Source: Siphonodentalium dalli (lineage: Eukaryota > Mollusca > Scaphopoda > Gadilida > Siphonodentaliidae). From it: 64,000 nt of DNA. Of the stretch, positions 22,401 to 37,400 are shown piece by piece. Numbering within the stretch: position 1 is the first letter of the stretch; each line of letters starts with the position of its first letter. The notes below the pieces were generated by a model. The model saw only the letters and a program-made list of their open reading frames with translations, had not been told where the DNA came from and did not search any database. The position numbers and the translations under genes are program-made. The stretch spans positions 67,913,319 to 67,977,318 of the forward strand of contig CP136069.1 of NCBI GenBank assembly GCA_032622095.1, in the 5' to 3' direction.

Positions 22401-25400
22401 AAAAATGACGGGCTATGTAAATATACACCTGTACACACTGGTATGTGAAATCAGGATTGAGTTGACAAAAAATCTGTGAAATTCCATTTCCACTCAAACC
22501 TTTTACTGGATGGTGTCAAAAAGTATTATATACATGTATGTTTGTATATATTTTTAATTTGACCCTGGGGTGTAACATTAATAAAATAAATAACGTTGCC
22601 TATATCACATACCAAATGCATTATATATATCGGATAGAATATATTACCTTCATATCTGTCCGAAAATTCTCAGTATCGTTGCTTCAAGTAAAAATGTTTC
22701 TGACTGTTGAAAATTAACACAGGAATGGCCATGGGGCATATATATAAATACCAACCCTAAAATATATAGCCCACTTCCCCATGCCACGGTATAAGTATGA
22801 TGTGAACTTACGATCGAGTTGACAGTTCTGGCAAGTTTTCCTGCACTGAATGGCCCGTACGTTATAGCTCCTCTGACACATATCCTCAGCGTCCATCCTA
22901 TTACATTCCTCCTCTCCATTTCTGTCTTCACAAGACGCTAGAATCGGAAAACACAATAGTTTCCAAATAAATTCAAGTCTGCCTTATGTCACCAATAAGG
23001 CATAATATGCAGCAACGGTCTAATGGGGCTTCTCTCATTGCCAAAATCTGGTCATCCTTCCTTTGGGGCACAGTAATATTGTTGGAAATTTGTGTCAAAA
23101 ACAATAAATATCTACACCTCTGTACTATATATAGCTCGCGATTTTGACACAAATTTCCAATAACTGTGTTTACCGAGGGGACAGAGCCTTTCGCATCACC
23201 ACGCCTATGGAACAGTCTTCCGGATGGGGTTATCATGTGACCTAGTTTAATTCAGGAAACTTTTGAAAATATGCACTGTTCAGAATATATACGTATTCAA
23301 ATGAATAACGGTTTTACTATAAACGACTTCTAATGGAACCTGTACATATATCATAAAGCGCGTATTTATGAACACATTTTGTGAAATATGTGCTCTACAA
23401 ATGTGCATTTATAATAATGATAATGTTACACATTGAGAAATGTGCCTCAAAGCACTAGACATTTAATCCTCAAATTAAGCATAATAAGTGGTTGCACTGA
23501 CACATGGTCTGTAATGCTGCACCAGCGCAGCTCCCGTCATGAAAGGGTTAAATTAGAATATCATTCACGAACCTTGTCCTTGCAGACGGTGATATTTGAT
23601 CGGAGTTGGTTTACATTATAGTATTATATGTCAACATAATCTTTCCGTTCTTGGAAAAAAAAAGGTCTTTCTCTTCCGAGCCTCAATTACAGCAACAACA
23701 TATTTTTTATAAATCCCGATTCAAATACTACAAATAGCTATTTTATGAATATTGGGTATATTATTTGCCTATAGGCATAATAAATTGGTATTTAGATCGT
23801 AAGATCGTGCTGGATTATTCAGATTAAATACAATTTGCCTTGATTGAGGTGTTAACGAAATAGAGTTGTCCTTCTTGGTACGCGTTTGGAATGCTCTGAA
23901 CGTTATCGCGAGGATGTCTGTTCTAAAATAGCACGTACTGCCTGATGTGCCAGACTTCGTCCTGGCTATTTAGGAACAACGTTGAAAAGTATTAGGAGAT
24001 AGAAAAAAACTATTGTTCGATCGGTACAGAAACATGCCTGTATGAGCGTATATGAGCGAGGTCAAGGACACGGTCGCACGTGAAATTGGATGCGCCCATA
24101 TTGTTCCCGGTCGGCCTACACACCAAATTTGAGTCAGATCGGTCGAGGTCCAGAAACATGCACATACGAGCGATGGCAAGGTCAAGAACCCGCCAATATT
24201 TTTCCCGAGATCAAAGTATAGGCCTTCACACCAAATTTGTGTCGGATAGGTCGAGCAGTTTTAGAGTCTATAAACACGTACATGTACGTACATACATACA
24301 GACAAACAAAAGTTCCAAAATATATTATAGAAAACACTTCCGCTGATGTGATGAGAAACTCTAAATAAAATGTATATTAATCAGTGTATTAATTGGTAGA
24401 AACTTTTTGGGACATGATCAGGTGTCCTAAATTCATATCTATTATTTTACAACCCAGATTATATAGAAAACTTTCTGGGTAGAGATTGACATTTTTAACT
24501 TTATCTTTAAATATTAAATAAAAGGGAAATACGATCATTACCATTAGATTAAAAATGATAACTCTAGAACGAAAAAGGCCAACAACGTCATTGGAAAACC
24601 TCCAGATGGCTAACATTACAACCAAATTCATTCCAATCCGAAATTCATATCCCATCATTATTGATTTATTTGCTCCGACGGAGAGACCGACGGACCCAGT
24701 TAGTCTAAAATGGTCACTGTCACCCCATTTCGTTCAGTTGGGTACCCAGCGTTTTAAAATTATCAGTTGGGTACCCTGCTTTTACAAAATTTACATTTGG
24801 GTACCCAGCTTTATGAGAACAGTCTGCAGGACCCACGTCCTATGTCTACAATTATTCTCCGATATTATTTTCAAACATCGTGACGAATATATATCATAAA
24901 TAATATAGTAATATAGTATTCACAAATTTATTTGACATGTTCATTTCGAAAACGACTGACTACAATCTCTAATAAAATCAAGATTTCATAAAGCTGGGTA
25001 CCCAATTGTAAATTTCATAAAAGCTGGGTACCCAACTGAAAATTAAAAAAAGCTGGGTACCCAACTGAACGAAAGGGGGTGACAGTGACCATTTCGGCAC
25101 CAGTGGTGTCTACCAATCCTGTACAAACTTTGCAGATGTAGGATATTTAATGCATGGTTAAAGCAACCACGACAGCAGGGACGTGGCAATAGGATTTCCT
25201 TGGCCTGGTGTCTACCTTGAAATATTCAACAACTACACCCCCCATGAACCAGACCATAATGCCATGTCCGCGAATTTCCATTGCAGTCTGTTATAATGGG
25301 CGTGACAGGTTATTCTCGTCTGGAAATAAAACACTTACTGTATGGTGCTGCTAAACGTCCTGATTGATCACCATTCGTCTCTTCTGGAAAAGAAGTGGAA

Positions 25401-28400
25401 ACAAACACTAATAGACTCACTATACGACATGAGAATCAGATTTATAGTATGATCATCTGCTATAATTGATTAGGTGATACAGCATAATGGGTAACAAAAG
25501 GGAATCATGGCAGTGCGCTATCAAACAATGGCCCATCAAATGCAACAAAACAGTAATGAGGACTAACACTAATGAATCCTTTGTCTATCATAAGGCTGAA
25601 TGGTAGATGGTGGGCAGTGGTATATTGTCAAGTAACAATGGTGGGATTAAAGAAGTCTAGGCACAGTATTTGAAGGTATGGACATAATTATATAGAATGT
25701 TAGATGTTAAATAAAACAAAAATATTCTGAGACCAGAACATGAGGATTTAAAGGCCAACTTAATTTTCGAACCACCAGATCACATTATACAACATATTCC
25801 ATATTATATACCATTTGAAAGAGGAAGCTCCAAAACATTGTATTATCAACTGATCCGATCGAATAAACTGGGAACATTTTGTTTTTGTTGAGGTACTGAG
25901 GTGTGTTCTGTGATTAATTTTGATCCAGACTGTACTATAAAGTCTATTATTCTCAATGGAAGGGGAATAACTCTATCTCTTAGTTTGAATTCTGATGCAT
26001 TCTGGGTTGACAAGGGGGAAGTCTTGGAATGAATCTGAGAATCTCTATCATTTGGTGGACACTCCAAGGCCACAGCTATTCCATATTCTGGTGGAATTAA
26101 TATATATATATATATGGTTCCTCTTCCAAATGGTATATAATATGGGATATGTTGTATATAATGTAATCTGGTCATTCGAAAATTAAGTGGGCCTTTAAAT
26201 TGTCCCCAAAATCAGAATTGCCCAAAATATTTACCGAAAGATTATTCGGCCCAGCGTGAACACGTACATTTCAAAATACCATGCTTCAATTAAATATCGC
26301 GCTATACATGTGCGTGTAGCTAGGGCCAGGTATTTTTCTCTGGATACATATACATATTAGTTTGAAGACCAGAAATTTCACACGAATTCTTACTTTCGGT
26401 CATAATTCAAACCAGAAAATTTGACCTGCATGTTAAAACAGAATTTGAAGACCTGAACCAGTCTCGCAATACGAAAAGTATGGTTCTCCCAACATCTATA
26501 TTGACATTTGGTTGCTGTCAGTTTAAATCCCAACTGCAGCTAAATAAACATTTTATGTGTGGGCGATTCGGGTGTTCTTTGTCCGTATTTAGCTAATTAA
26601 ATTGGATTAGTTAATTGATGCTGTCTTTATTCCAAAAACTTACAACGCGCTGTTCTATTTGTCCGGTGTATAGCATTGCGTCCTCTCATCTTGTTGCAAT
26701 ATTATGCCACACCGTACTATGAAGTCTGATAGGTGTATATGCAAGCTTGCAAATTATAGTGTGGCTGTCATTTGCAGAATGAGCTAGGTCCCCAGAGGAG
26801 GGTGTATACAGTGATGCTACCCCGAACAGCGCGCTAGAATCACCAATTCACCCTCTGGGAACATCGTGCATTCTGTTGAGACCTCATCTTCTGGGAAGTA
26901 TCTATACAATAGAGACCTTTCGCAAAATCACTATTACGATTACGGATATGATATATTGTCCTAGTAAGGTGGACACCATCACAACTTACATACGATGGTT
27001 AATTTGTGAGACGGCATTTGCCCCATTCTATTCAGTTACACATATATATATGGTCGTTGAAGCTGAATTTGGGGATCAATCCCGAAAAAATTGGATACAA
27101 GCTGATTTTGGTGTCATTCGACGCGGAAAAGCTTAAGGAACAACATATCCAAAATCCGCAAAAATCCGCTTATGGGAAAATTCAGGATCCAAGATGGCGT
27201 CAAAGATGGCCGCCAAATGAATAGTTTTCCAGTCAAAGCCCACTGACATGCAAAATCCTCAGTGAATATGGAAAAATCTCACAAAATCGGATTCCACATT
27301 GATAGTGACATATGTTAGAACATATATAGAAATAATTTGATTGTCAATTGTGACAGACTTCTGTCAATATAACCGCCGAATTCGAGAAAATTATATTTTC
27401 AAGTATATAATTTTCTAAGACAACAGTCATTTATATTGGCAAATCATATTTGTCTGGGATACATGCTCATTTTTAATCATTTGAACCGGTAAAGCCTCAA
27501 AGAACAACATATCACAAATTCGCCGAAATCCGCACATGGACAAACTTTTCAGAGCACTTTGTATTACAACACAATGTTAGACTCTCAAAGTCCGTTTTCA
27601 TAAATTTTTGTAACCGGTTACGAACATGGACGAATTTATGCGCTTGATTTGTCTATATAATCAACTAGAACTGCGATTTGTAAGTACATAATAGCGAATA
27701 ATACGATAACTAAGTTTATGTGTACCACTGATATATACCTTACTCGTATTTAAATTCGCAGTGTACTATTTTTCGCGCACCCATCGGTGTGCGAATTTAA
27801 AACTGAGCGAAAAATAGTGCGACTCCCAAGTTTAATCTAAACCACAGTCCATAGGAAATACAAGATGGCTATGTTACTGAATTTACATATTTTATGAACG
27901 GTTGAAAAGACAATTACGCCTTTACATGTATGCATATATTTACATTCGACCAACCTCCATCAAGACCATTGCTCACAATGCCCAGCGACAAATAAATCAT
28001 GGTAACATAGACATTGTTGAAATGGTTGTATTAGAAATAATAATATTACAGGTGGCCACAATTTTTTTTATGTATGTAGTTACTAGTTTGTTGTCAAAAC
28101 GATTGTGTATACACATATCATCTCCAACAATGATCGAAACTTTCATCAGCTTCAAGATATACGAAAATATCACGGAAATATTACGAAAATAGTTTTGTCA
28201 GTTTTGAATTCGCGCAGCTAGATGTGCGAATTTAAAGTGCGCGAATTCAAAACTGAGCGAAAAATAGACTTCGCGAATTTAAATACGAGTAAGGTATATA
28301 AGCTGGCTGGCAATATCTATAATAAGCTTCTAGGCAATGTCGCTCTGTAGTACAATAAAGAGCGTTTGCTACCGAGCACGTGATATATGCTTGTTCTCAC

Positions 28401-31400
28401 ATATGCGCATTTTAGGTCTCGCCTATCGGCTACTTTTTCGCAGATAGTTCCAACGCTTGTATTGTCTCATTTCGGTGCTTGTATTGTCTCATTTCATTTC
28501 GGGTTGTGTATGTCCAAGTAGTGACAGTAACTGTTACTATAGTCATACTTTGATTTGCAACAGCACTGGATTGAAGGCTTATAACGTTTCTCCTGTTGAA
28601 ACCTAACGGTGCTAATGTACGATGGAGACCTGTTACTATACATGTTCTATATTTCTATGTATTCAATGTATTGAGAATCCATATATCAGTTGGTCTTATA
28701 TTGAATACAGAGTCATGGCAGTATTTGCGAACCGCAAGAAGTTACGCAATTTCGGGATGACATGTGTGTTTTATACCCACCCGGTTTTTATGACAAACCT
28801 GTCGTCATCGTTTCTAAGAAAGGCATTGTGACATTGATCAATTTATGTGATAAACCTGGGGGGGGGGGACGACCTGAAAGATTATTTGAATGAGCGCTAT
28901 CAGATGACACCATTCGGTAACGTTCTTGTCCATTCGGATTGCCGTAGAGATTTCACAGACCCAAAAAGGCGACAACCGTTTGGTCGAAATAACTCCCAAT
29001 AAACAACTTAGATATGGTGTGTTGCCATTTAATTTCAAGACAGACTGTATTTTCTGTGGTACGCCTGCCACTATAGATCCTTGACATCCAGACAAATCAG
29101 GGGTGATGAAAGTAACAACCCTCCCGGTGCGGGATATGTATGGCCCCAACACAGTTACACATATGATTTTGGGAAGGCAATATCAAGGGCAATATGTGAC
29201 ATTTCTTAACTGATGCTCTTACAAATAAGCTGATTTAAGACATTGTACCATCTACAGAAACAGGTATAAGTCCGACGAGCCCGGGTGGCCGAACAGTGCA
29301 GAAAGTGAACGTGCTCGATGCTTCGCCAGATCTGATGCCACAGAAGCTATAAATAAGTCTGACGAAAACACAATTCCTAGAATCGAGAAGATTGAGATGA
29401 ACGCAATAAGTGATTTATACAAAGCCATTGAAAGTAGAGTAATTCCTACAACTGCTGTGCCTGGGTCTGAAACTAGAGAAATGTTTGAGGAAATATAAAT
29501 CGTTTCTTACTGAGAAATCTCCGACAACAAAGTTGTGGGTTCCGTATATGGAATATGTGAAACGTTGAAGAATTTCACCAGAACAGAGAGGACAGGAAAT
29601 TGGAGTCTACATCTCGCTACTGTGGGACAAATGCTCAATCTATTTGCCGCAAACGGTCACGCAAAATCGGAAATGGGTTTCATGTTGTACGTAGGAGCAA
29701 TATATTATGGGCAGGATTGTCAACATATCTCACAATAGAACAAGTCCGTATGCGCTCTATCAAAATCATAGGAGGGCTTACCAGGGGTACAGGAATGGCA
29801 GAATCTGTCCGAATGCAGTGGATATATATCATGAATAGGTGTGGCGAGATTCATGATGCCACGGCAGAATTAACCAAACTTAGACACACCACCAGTGAAC
29901 AGCACGAGGGGTTCGGGCAAGTATAGGAGCAAACGTGACTCTGGTGATTTGATAAGCATACTACGTTGGTTTGACGAACACGAGCCTTTTGATTTGAGTG
30001 AAGGTAATTAAATTACGCTCCATGTCGTCTGAGTTAACATCTAGTGATGGGGACGGTGTTAACTGTATTTATTCTGAACGTGTCGGTTTCGAGATCCACA
30101 AAAAGCTCAACAACATGAGTATCACAGATGCTTATCAAAAGGAAGGATCAAATAAGATCTCTTGACCATTTATATCCTGGGATCAGAGTCGAGAATCCAA
30201 CTATGCTATTCTCACGATTAATGTAAACATATTTTTATTTCCAAATACAAAAAATAACAAAATATATAGTTGACACATATATACAAAATAGAAAAGTCAA
30301 TGTATGGAAACGAGGATCTGACAACAACCCCAAGGGCTTAGATGAAGTCTTCTGCTCTTTGGCGACATGCCCCCTTCCCCTTCGAGAATTAAACTGTGCT
30401 ATTCTCACGATTGATAACAATTGCACAACGCGAGGAGGACATGGTTAAAGAACTGACAACAATACCAACATCACTATTCAAGGATCATGTAATGAGGAAA
30501 CTCGCAAAACGCCCAACTAGCTAAAGCGTTGACTGAATCTGTCCAGGGAAAATTGTGATCTGCCGGAGCAAGCCATCGCTGTTATCGATGGTGTATATCT
30601 CTTCTCCACATAGTCATGTGGGCAAAAGTGCACATAGCGAGAAGTTGCTAACCAATGAAACATAGAGTTGGGTGTATCATGTTCGATGGTTATGGATAAG
30701 ATCCATCGATCAAAGACCACGAACACCGACGGCGAAGTGTGGAAAACATGTGCAGATGTTCAACCCAAAGACAACATGGATGCTCCCGTGAATCAAGATA
30801 TCTTTCTCTCAAACGAGAACAATAAGTGTCAGTTTATTGATTTGTTGAGTCAACTGCTCAACGCAGATGGTCGCACAGCATACAAGAGTAAAGGAGACGC
30901 GGACACATTGCTAGTTGCCTCTGTCATTGAATACGCATCACATCCCAAACGAGTGAGTGTGACAGATGCCACGGACATACTGGTTCTATTGCTGTATCAT
31001 TGGACATCAGGTATGGCAGATGTGTACTCCCTTTCAGAAGGAAATTAGACTTGACATTTCTGAAGATGATAACTGAGTACACGACGGTTTCTTGTATGTT
31101 GTTCAAGTTGTTTGGTACATACTATCAGGGTCTGCGCTGGACCGAAATTTACTTTTACCAAATAATTTGCCAAATGAAAATATTTTTTGCCAAATTATAT
31201 TAGCATTTGCCAAATGATATCCATGATAGTATCATTTTCTGCAACATTAATTATTATGTTTCGACACCTGCGGTTTGAACGTCTTTTTATATCGATAGAA
31301 AAGCAGTTAGTTAATAATTAGTCATACTCTCATCTCTTTTTGAGGTTTATCATACAGCAATAAGCCAATCACAGAACAATACAATGGTAGAAGGGTTGCT

Positions 31401-34400
31401 TCATCAGAAGGGCACATCACAGGAGGATTAGTATTCACTTCAACCATCAGTACTAATGCTATGAGGTTAACTGCATCTTAATAGAGGTGTTAACTTTCCC
31501 TAAACCTTATAAAACACCACTAATATAATAGTCCAGGAGATATTGGTCGACCTCTGCACCCCCCCCCCAGGACTTAACTTCACCCCAATAATTTTCTTCC
31601 TTAAGGTCTCCTCTAATTTTTTTCACTTGTTAACAAGAAAAAAAAGTGGCCGCAGAGACTCCAGACAAGATGGCGTCCATCATGGCGGCCATTTATTTTA
31701 AATGCACCAGGTCTCTTTGATCGCCGTTATAGTAAAGATGATGTCACATGCCGTCTTGTTTTCTGCTCGATTCGTTATGCTAATATACAACCCTTACAAA
31801 TTAGCCAAAAATCCGATACCAGAATCCAATATGGCGGCCAAGATGGCCGCCGAAATGTGAAAATATGCGTTCTGACATGTTACCACCTTTCGATTGTCTC
31901 TGTTGGAAAATGTTAGAATTTTTGCGTCATGTTATACATTTATCATATAGAGGAGTCATTGGCGAACACATGGGGACCATAATATGCATTCATTTCGGGA
32001 TATTTTTGTCCGATATCACGTTTTCCCAAATGCCGGTATCATAGGTCAAAGCCGAATCTCCGTTAATAACGCGATGTTATGTTTCGAATCAATGAATGTC
32101 ATTGCTATTATAACAACACCCATGCATATATATTTGCAGGAGATACTCGAGCTAGGATTCCTCTTATACCTGAGTTGAGGAATATTTAACCAAATCCAAG
32201 ATGGCGGCCAAAATGGCCACCAGAAATAAAAAATCGCCGAAAATCGCTGATTTTAACAACAGTGAGCATTATTGTCATGACAATTCCACACCTGCTTAAT
32301 ATTGTAAGTTGGGAACACTTAGGCGAAGAACTTTCCTTGTACCATATCCAAATAAAAGTCCCCCAAATCCAAAATGGCGCCCACAATGGCGGACAGATTT
32401 TGAAAAATCACCGAAATTCCCTCATATTCACATCATTGGGCATTATTGTCGAGACAACTCCATCCATGCGTACAGTTGAATTGGAAATACTGGGGTGAAG
32501 TAATTACCTTTCATCTCATGCAAGAAGTGGTTTTCCAAATCGAAGATGGCGGCCAAAATGGCGACCGAAATTTGAAAACACGCCTATATTCCTTTACTTT
32601 CTTAGGATGGGCGTTATTGTTTCGCGATTTCTAACCACCATTACATGTTGATATGTATGAAGTATTCATTAGTGTTTGGCAAGTGATACTCACATTCAAT
32701 ATGGCGGCCAAACTGGTGGGCAGAAATTGAAAAGAAGCCGATATTATCACATACTAATTTCAACTTTATGTCATAATATTGATTTGTATAAACGAAACGG
32801 TACATACTATAAGCCATCTATTAGTTCCAATGTAAGTCGTAGTCTTTTGGAAGGATGAAAACTCACAATCGCGATGTGGCATTTCAAAATCCATTCTCCA
32901 CTAAGGGCTCATACTGGCCGTAACCGTATATAGGTGCGCCGAATAGTCATATTATGACTTCCAAGAATCAAAACAACAGCTTATTCTGAATTGCCACATT
33001 CAACATTATCTAGACTCGTTTCCGTCTCTTCGTCAGATTAATCTATCTCACTCACAACAACAGTTCATTACTCTTCTTTGTAGAAGGGTGCCACTAATCG
33101 GAATGTTTCAAACAATACATACATGTATGCCGGTGTCCAGCTCACGTGTTTGTTTCGAAAGCTTGGAATTCTTAGCTAGCTTCATTCGTGGTATACATAT
33201 AGCTCATGGTATAATTCAGATGCTATATATGGGGTATATGCGTCATCTTGTGCGATACACTATAAAGGTATTCGGTCGATGCATATACTAGCTTTCAGAA
33301 GGACCTATATATCTGCGTATTGTCAGCTTTGGTGGCCTAATGGGGATAACAACGTTCACACCTGGTGATCTTCCCAAACACCCACTTCTCAATATATGGT
33401 TCATCAATTCACATACTCATCTAATGCACTGACGTACCCGGACAACTTTTGTATATGGCTTCGAATGTTGAAAGCCCGACAGTTGACGGATGTATTTCTG
33501 CTAAGGCGTAGAAGACCATAATGCATAATATACCCAAACTCCTTGAACATGATCATAAGAACAAGCTTGTTGGCGTCCAGCAATCGTCTCACCGAACAGA
33601 TCCAAGCAGATGATAACAATACATACGGTGCTAGTTTGTGGGTATGTGTCATGATAGTGGAAATGAAATTGGACCATGACTGCACCGCCCCTTATTTTGT
33701 TATGTTTTAGATTCAGACAGGATCTCATGTGTGGCTTTGCTTTCCTTATATGCTAAGATTGTATGTTCCCATCCGTTTGGAAGCCGTTCTTGAACAACTG
33801 GACCAGGAGTATGCCATTGGCTACTGTTGTATAAGCCCCACCAAGACTGTGTGTAGTCTTAAAGGCGATACCTTTGATAGTTGGTATGGTTCAAGAAAGT
33901 ACAAATGCCATCAACAAAAGGGTGAAATATTCAACGCGAAGAACATCCAGAGGAATGTTACGTTGATGAGCTCTTGAATTCAGTTCAACAAACGTTGGTA
34001 CACCAAGTGATTTCTTGGTAACATCACCATTGCGACCATTTTCCTGCACGAGACATTAACTACTATATTCTAAAGTTATATATATAAAGCTATATGATCA
34101 TAAAGTTCGCGTTCCCCAACGTCCACATCCATTGCCATCGAGACTGTAAATTGTTCTTTAAATACATAGTGAAATAAATGCACCACAGTTCCTGACATTT
34201 TCTTGAATAATACCGCCCACATACTGACACTATCCCCGAGAGAGGATAACAAAATACGCATACATTCATGCTACAAAGACATTATCCTTTAGTCCATCCG
34301 ACTGTTTTGAGGGAGACTAGCATAGTATTATCCAGACAAAAGTGTACGTAGTTGAATCAGAAAGGCTTCGAAACGGATGTGGAAATACAATCTTACCACA

Positions 34401-37400
34401 CCAAATAAAACCGACACGCATGACATTCGATATATTAAACATACACCAGGTGTAGGGGTGGTGGTGTATACAGTGGCCCATTTTATTCCCACTATCATGG
34501 CGCATGTCCACAAACTAGCACCGCGAGCATTGTTCTTCTCTGCTGGGAGATATTCGACGAGACAACTGCGGGGTGTCACACAGTTTGCTTCGGATAATGA
34601 TAATGGCCAAGAAGTGTGGGTAGTCTGTACACTAGGGTCTTCTCCTTAGCCGATAGACATCTGTCCAAGGGAATGAGACAGCTAGCAACCTTCGAACACT
34701 GTCGAAGTTGTCCACATATGCCAATGCGTTCGCTGAGTGTGTGTTGACGAACCATCTATTGAGAAGTGACTAGCTAACTGGTTCGCCAGGTGTACATGTC
34801 GTTATCCCATGTGGTATGAGACACATACATAGAGATGACCTTCTGTAAGCTTGTACTCATCGGCCATATGGCCTTCCTAGTTCAAGATGATGGACAAATA
34901 TCATATTTAGCAATTATTTAAAATCGTAAGCTAGACACCGGAAAATGAATTGTTTGAAACGTTATTATTAGAGGGACCCTACTCCCAGGAAGTGGTGAAC
35001 ACTTTGTCGGTGTGAGCCACCTAGATTTATCAGACAAAGAAATGGAAGCTGGTCCAGATAATTATGAATCAGAATCTGTTATCAGGTAATTGTTCTGATA
35101 TAACTATTCGGCGCACCTACGCTTACGGTCATTATCGGCGCTAAGTGGAGACTGGATTTCGAAATGCCACATCGCGATATTAATGGTGGTTTTTCATCTT
35201 TCCAGAAGGATACGAGCTATGTTATGCGTTTTGATAACTTTAAGTTGAACTAGTAGATGGTTTATGTACAGTTTCGTCCATACATACCGATATTATGACA
35301 AAAAGTTGAAATTAATATGTGAAATTATCGATTTCTTTCCAATTTCTAGCCGCCAATTTAGCAGCGATCTTGGCTGTGAGTATCAATTGCCAAACCCGAA
35401 TGAATAATTCATGTTACTATTCCATGTCAACATGTAATGGTGGATAGAAATCGCGAAACAATAACGCCCATCGTAAGAAAGTAAAGGAATGTAGACTTGT
35501 TTTCAAATTTCGGTCGCCATTTTGGCCGCCATCTTCGATTTGGAAAACAATTTCTTGCATGAGATGTAATGTAATTACCTCATCTCAGTATTTCCAACTC
35601 AATTGTAAGCATGGATGGAGTTGTCTCGACATTAATGCCCAATGATGTGAATATGAGGGAATTTCGGTGATTTTTCAAAATCTGTCCGCCATTGTGGGCG
35701 CCTTTTTGGATTTGGGGGACTTTTATTTGGATATGGTACAAGGAAAGTTCTTCGCCTAAGTGTTCCCAACTTACAATAGTAAGCAGGTGTGGAGTTGTCA
35801 TGACAATAATGCTCACTGTTGTTAAAATCAGCGATTTTCGGCAATTTTGTATTTCTGGTGGCCATTTTGGCCGCCATCTTGGATTTGGGTAAATATTCCT
35901 CAACTTAGGTATAAGAGGAATCCTAGCTTGAGTATCTCCTGCACATATATATGCATGGGTGTTGTTATAATAGCAATGACATTCATTGATTCGAAACATA
36001 ACATCGCGTTATTAACGGAGATTCGGCTTTGACCTATGATACCGGCATTTGGGAAAACGTGATATCGGACAATAATATCCCGCAATGAATGCATATTATG
36101 GTCCCCATGTGTTCGCCAATGACTCCTCTAGTAGTAGTAATATCTTTTAATTACGTGACATGTGCATGTTAAATTACAAACAATTTTTAGACATTTAGTT
36201 TACATCGCGCACCCGGCCCTATTGGGCCTATATGTCACCCTGAAAATAAGAGTTAATTAATTTTTGATAAATGATAAATGTATAACATAACGCAAAAATT
36301 CTAACATTTTCCAACAGAGACAATCGAAAGGTGGTAACATGTCAGAAAAATAGCATATTTTCACATTTCGGCGGCCATCTTGGCCGCCATATTGGATTCT
36401 GGTGTCGGATTTTAGGCTAATTTGTAAGGGTTGTATATTAGCATAACGAATCGAGCGGAAAACAAGACGGCATGTGACATCATCTTTACTATAACGGCGA
36501 TCAAAGAGACCTGGTGCATTTTAAAAAAATGGCCGCCATGATGGACGCCATCTTGTCTGGAGTCTCTGCGGCCACTTTTTTTTCTTGTTAACAAGTGAAA
36601 AAAATTAGAGGAGACCTTAAGGAAGAAAATTATTGGGGTGAAGTTAAGTCCTGGGGGGGGGGGGGGTGCAGAGGTCGACCAATATCTCCTGGACTATAAT
36701 GATTGACCAATATTTTTCAAATTGCTTGAGGAATTAAAAAGTGACTTGCCAAAACTTTTGCCAAATGAAAATATTTTTTGCCAAATGAAGTGGTAGCGCG
36801 AACCCCGCATACTAAGTATGGCTATTGAATATTTCCGAAATGTGGCTGCCGTATTTTCATCCACGCTCACCTTTCGTAAGCATATTATATTTATGTGTCG
36901 TCTGCCCCATGTTTCAGTCAATGTAGCTTCCGTTTTGGTTGGATAGTTTCCATATAACCCGGAGTTCGCGTGCTAATGGGCACTGACTCGAAATATCACC
37001 ATTTTGGCCGCCATCTTGGACGCCATCTTGTATCCTGACTGCTTATGCTAATTTTTGTGAATTTTGTATATGTTTGTTTTGGTTCCTTTCTGCGTCAAAT
37101 AATATGAAAACTACTTGTACTGAAATAAGAGATATCAACATAATATACATTTGCATTAGAAATATATTTATATACACTTAAAAAATATAATTTCCCCGAA
37201 TTCGGCGGCCATAGTGATAGCCACCTTCCCCCAGAGACAAGGAGTTTATCACTATATATGTTCTAACATTACATATGTTATTTTCAATGTGGAATATGTT
37301 TTGGTGCAAGCTGTTCCATATTTACCGAGGTTTCGTATGTTATTGGGCACCGATGGGAAATTTACGTATTGTGTCGGCCATATTGGGCGCCATCATGGAT

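Noticed and set aside
35580-35999. 139-codon - strand frame and the related 32186-32498 frames
   Set aside because: They lie in the palindrome arms and their mirror copies carry different breaks. This is repeat DNA.
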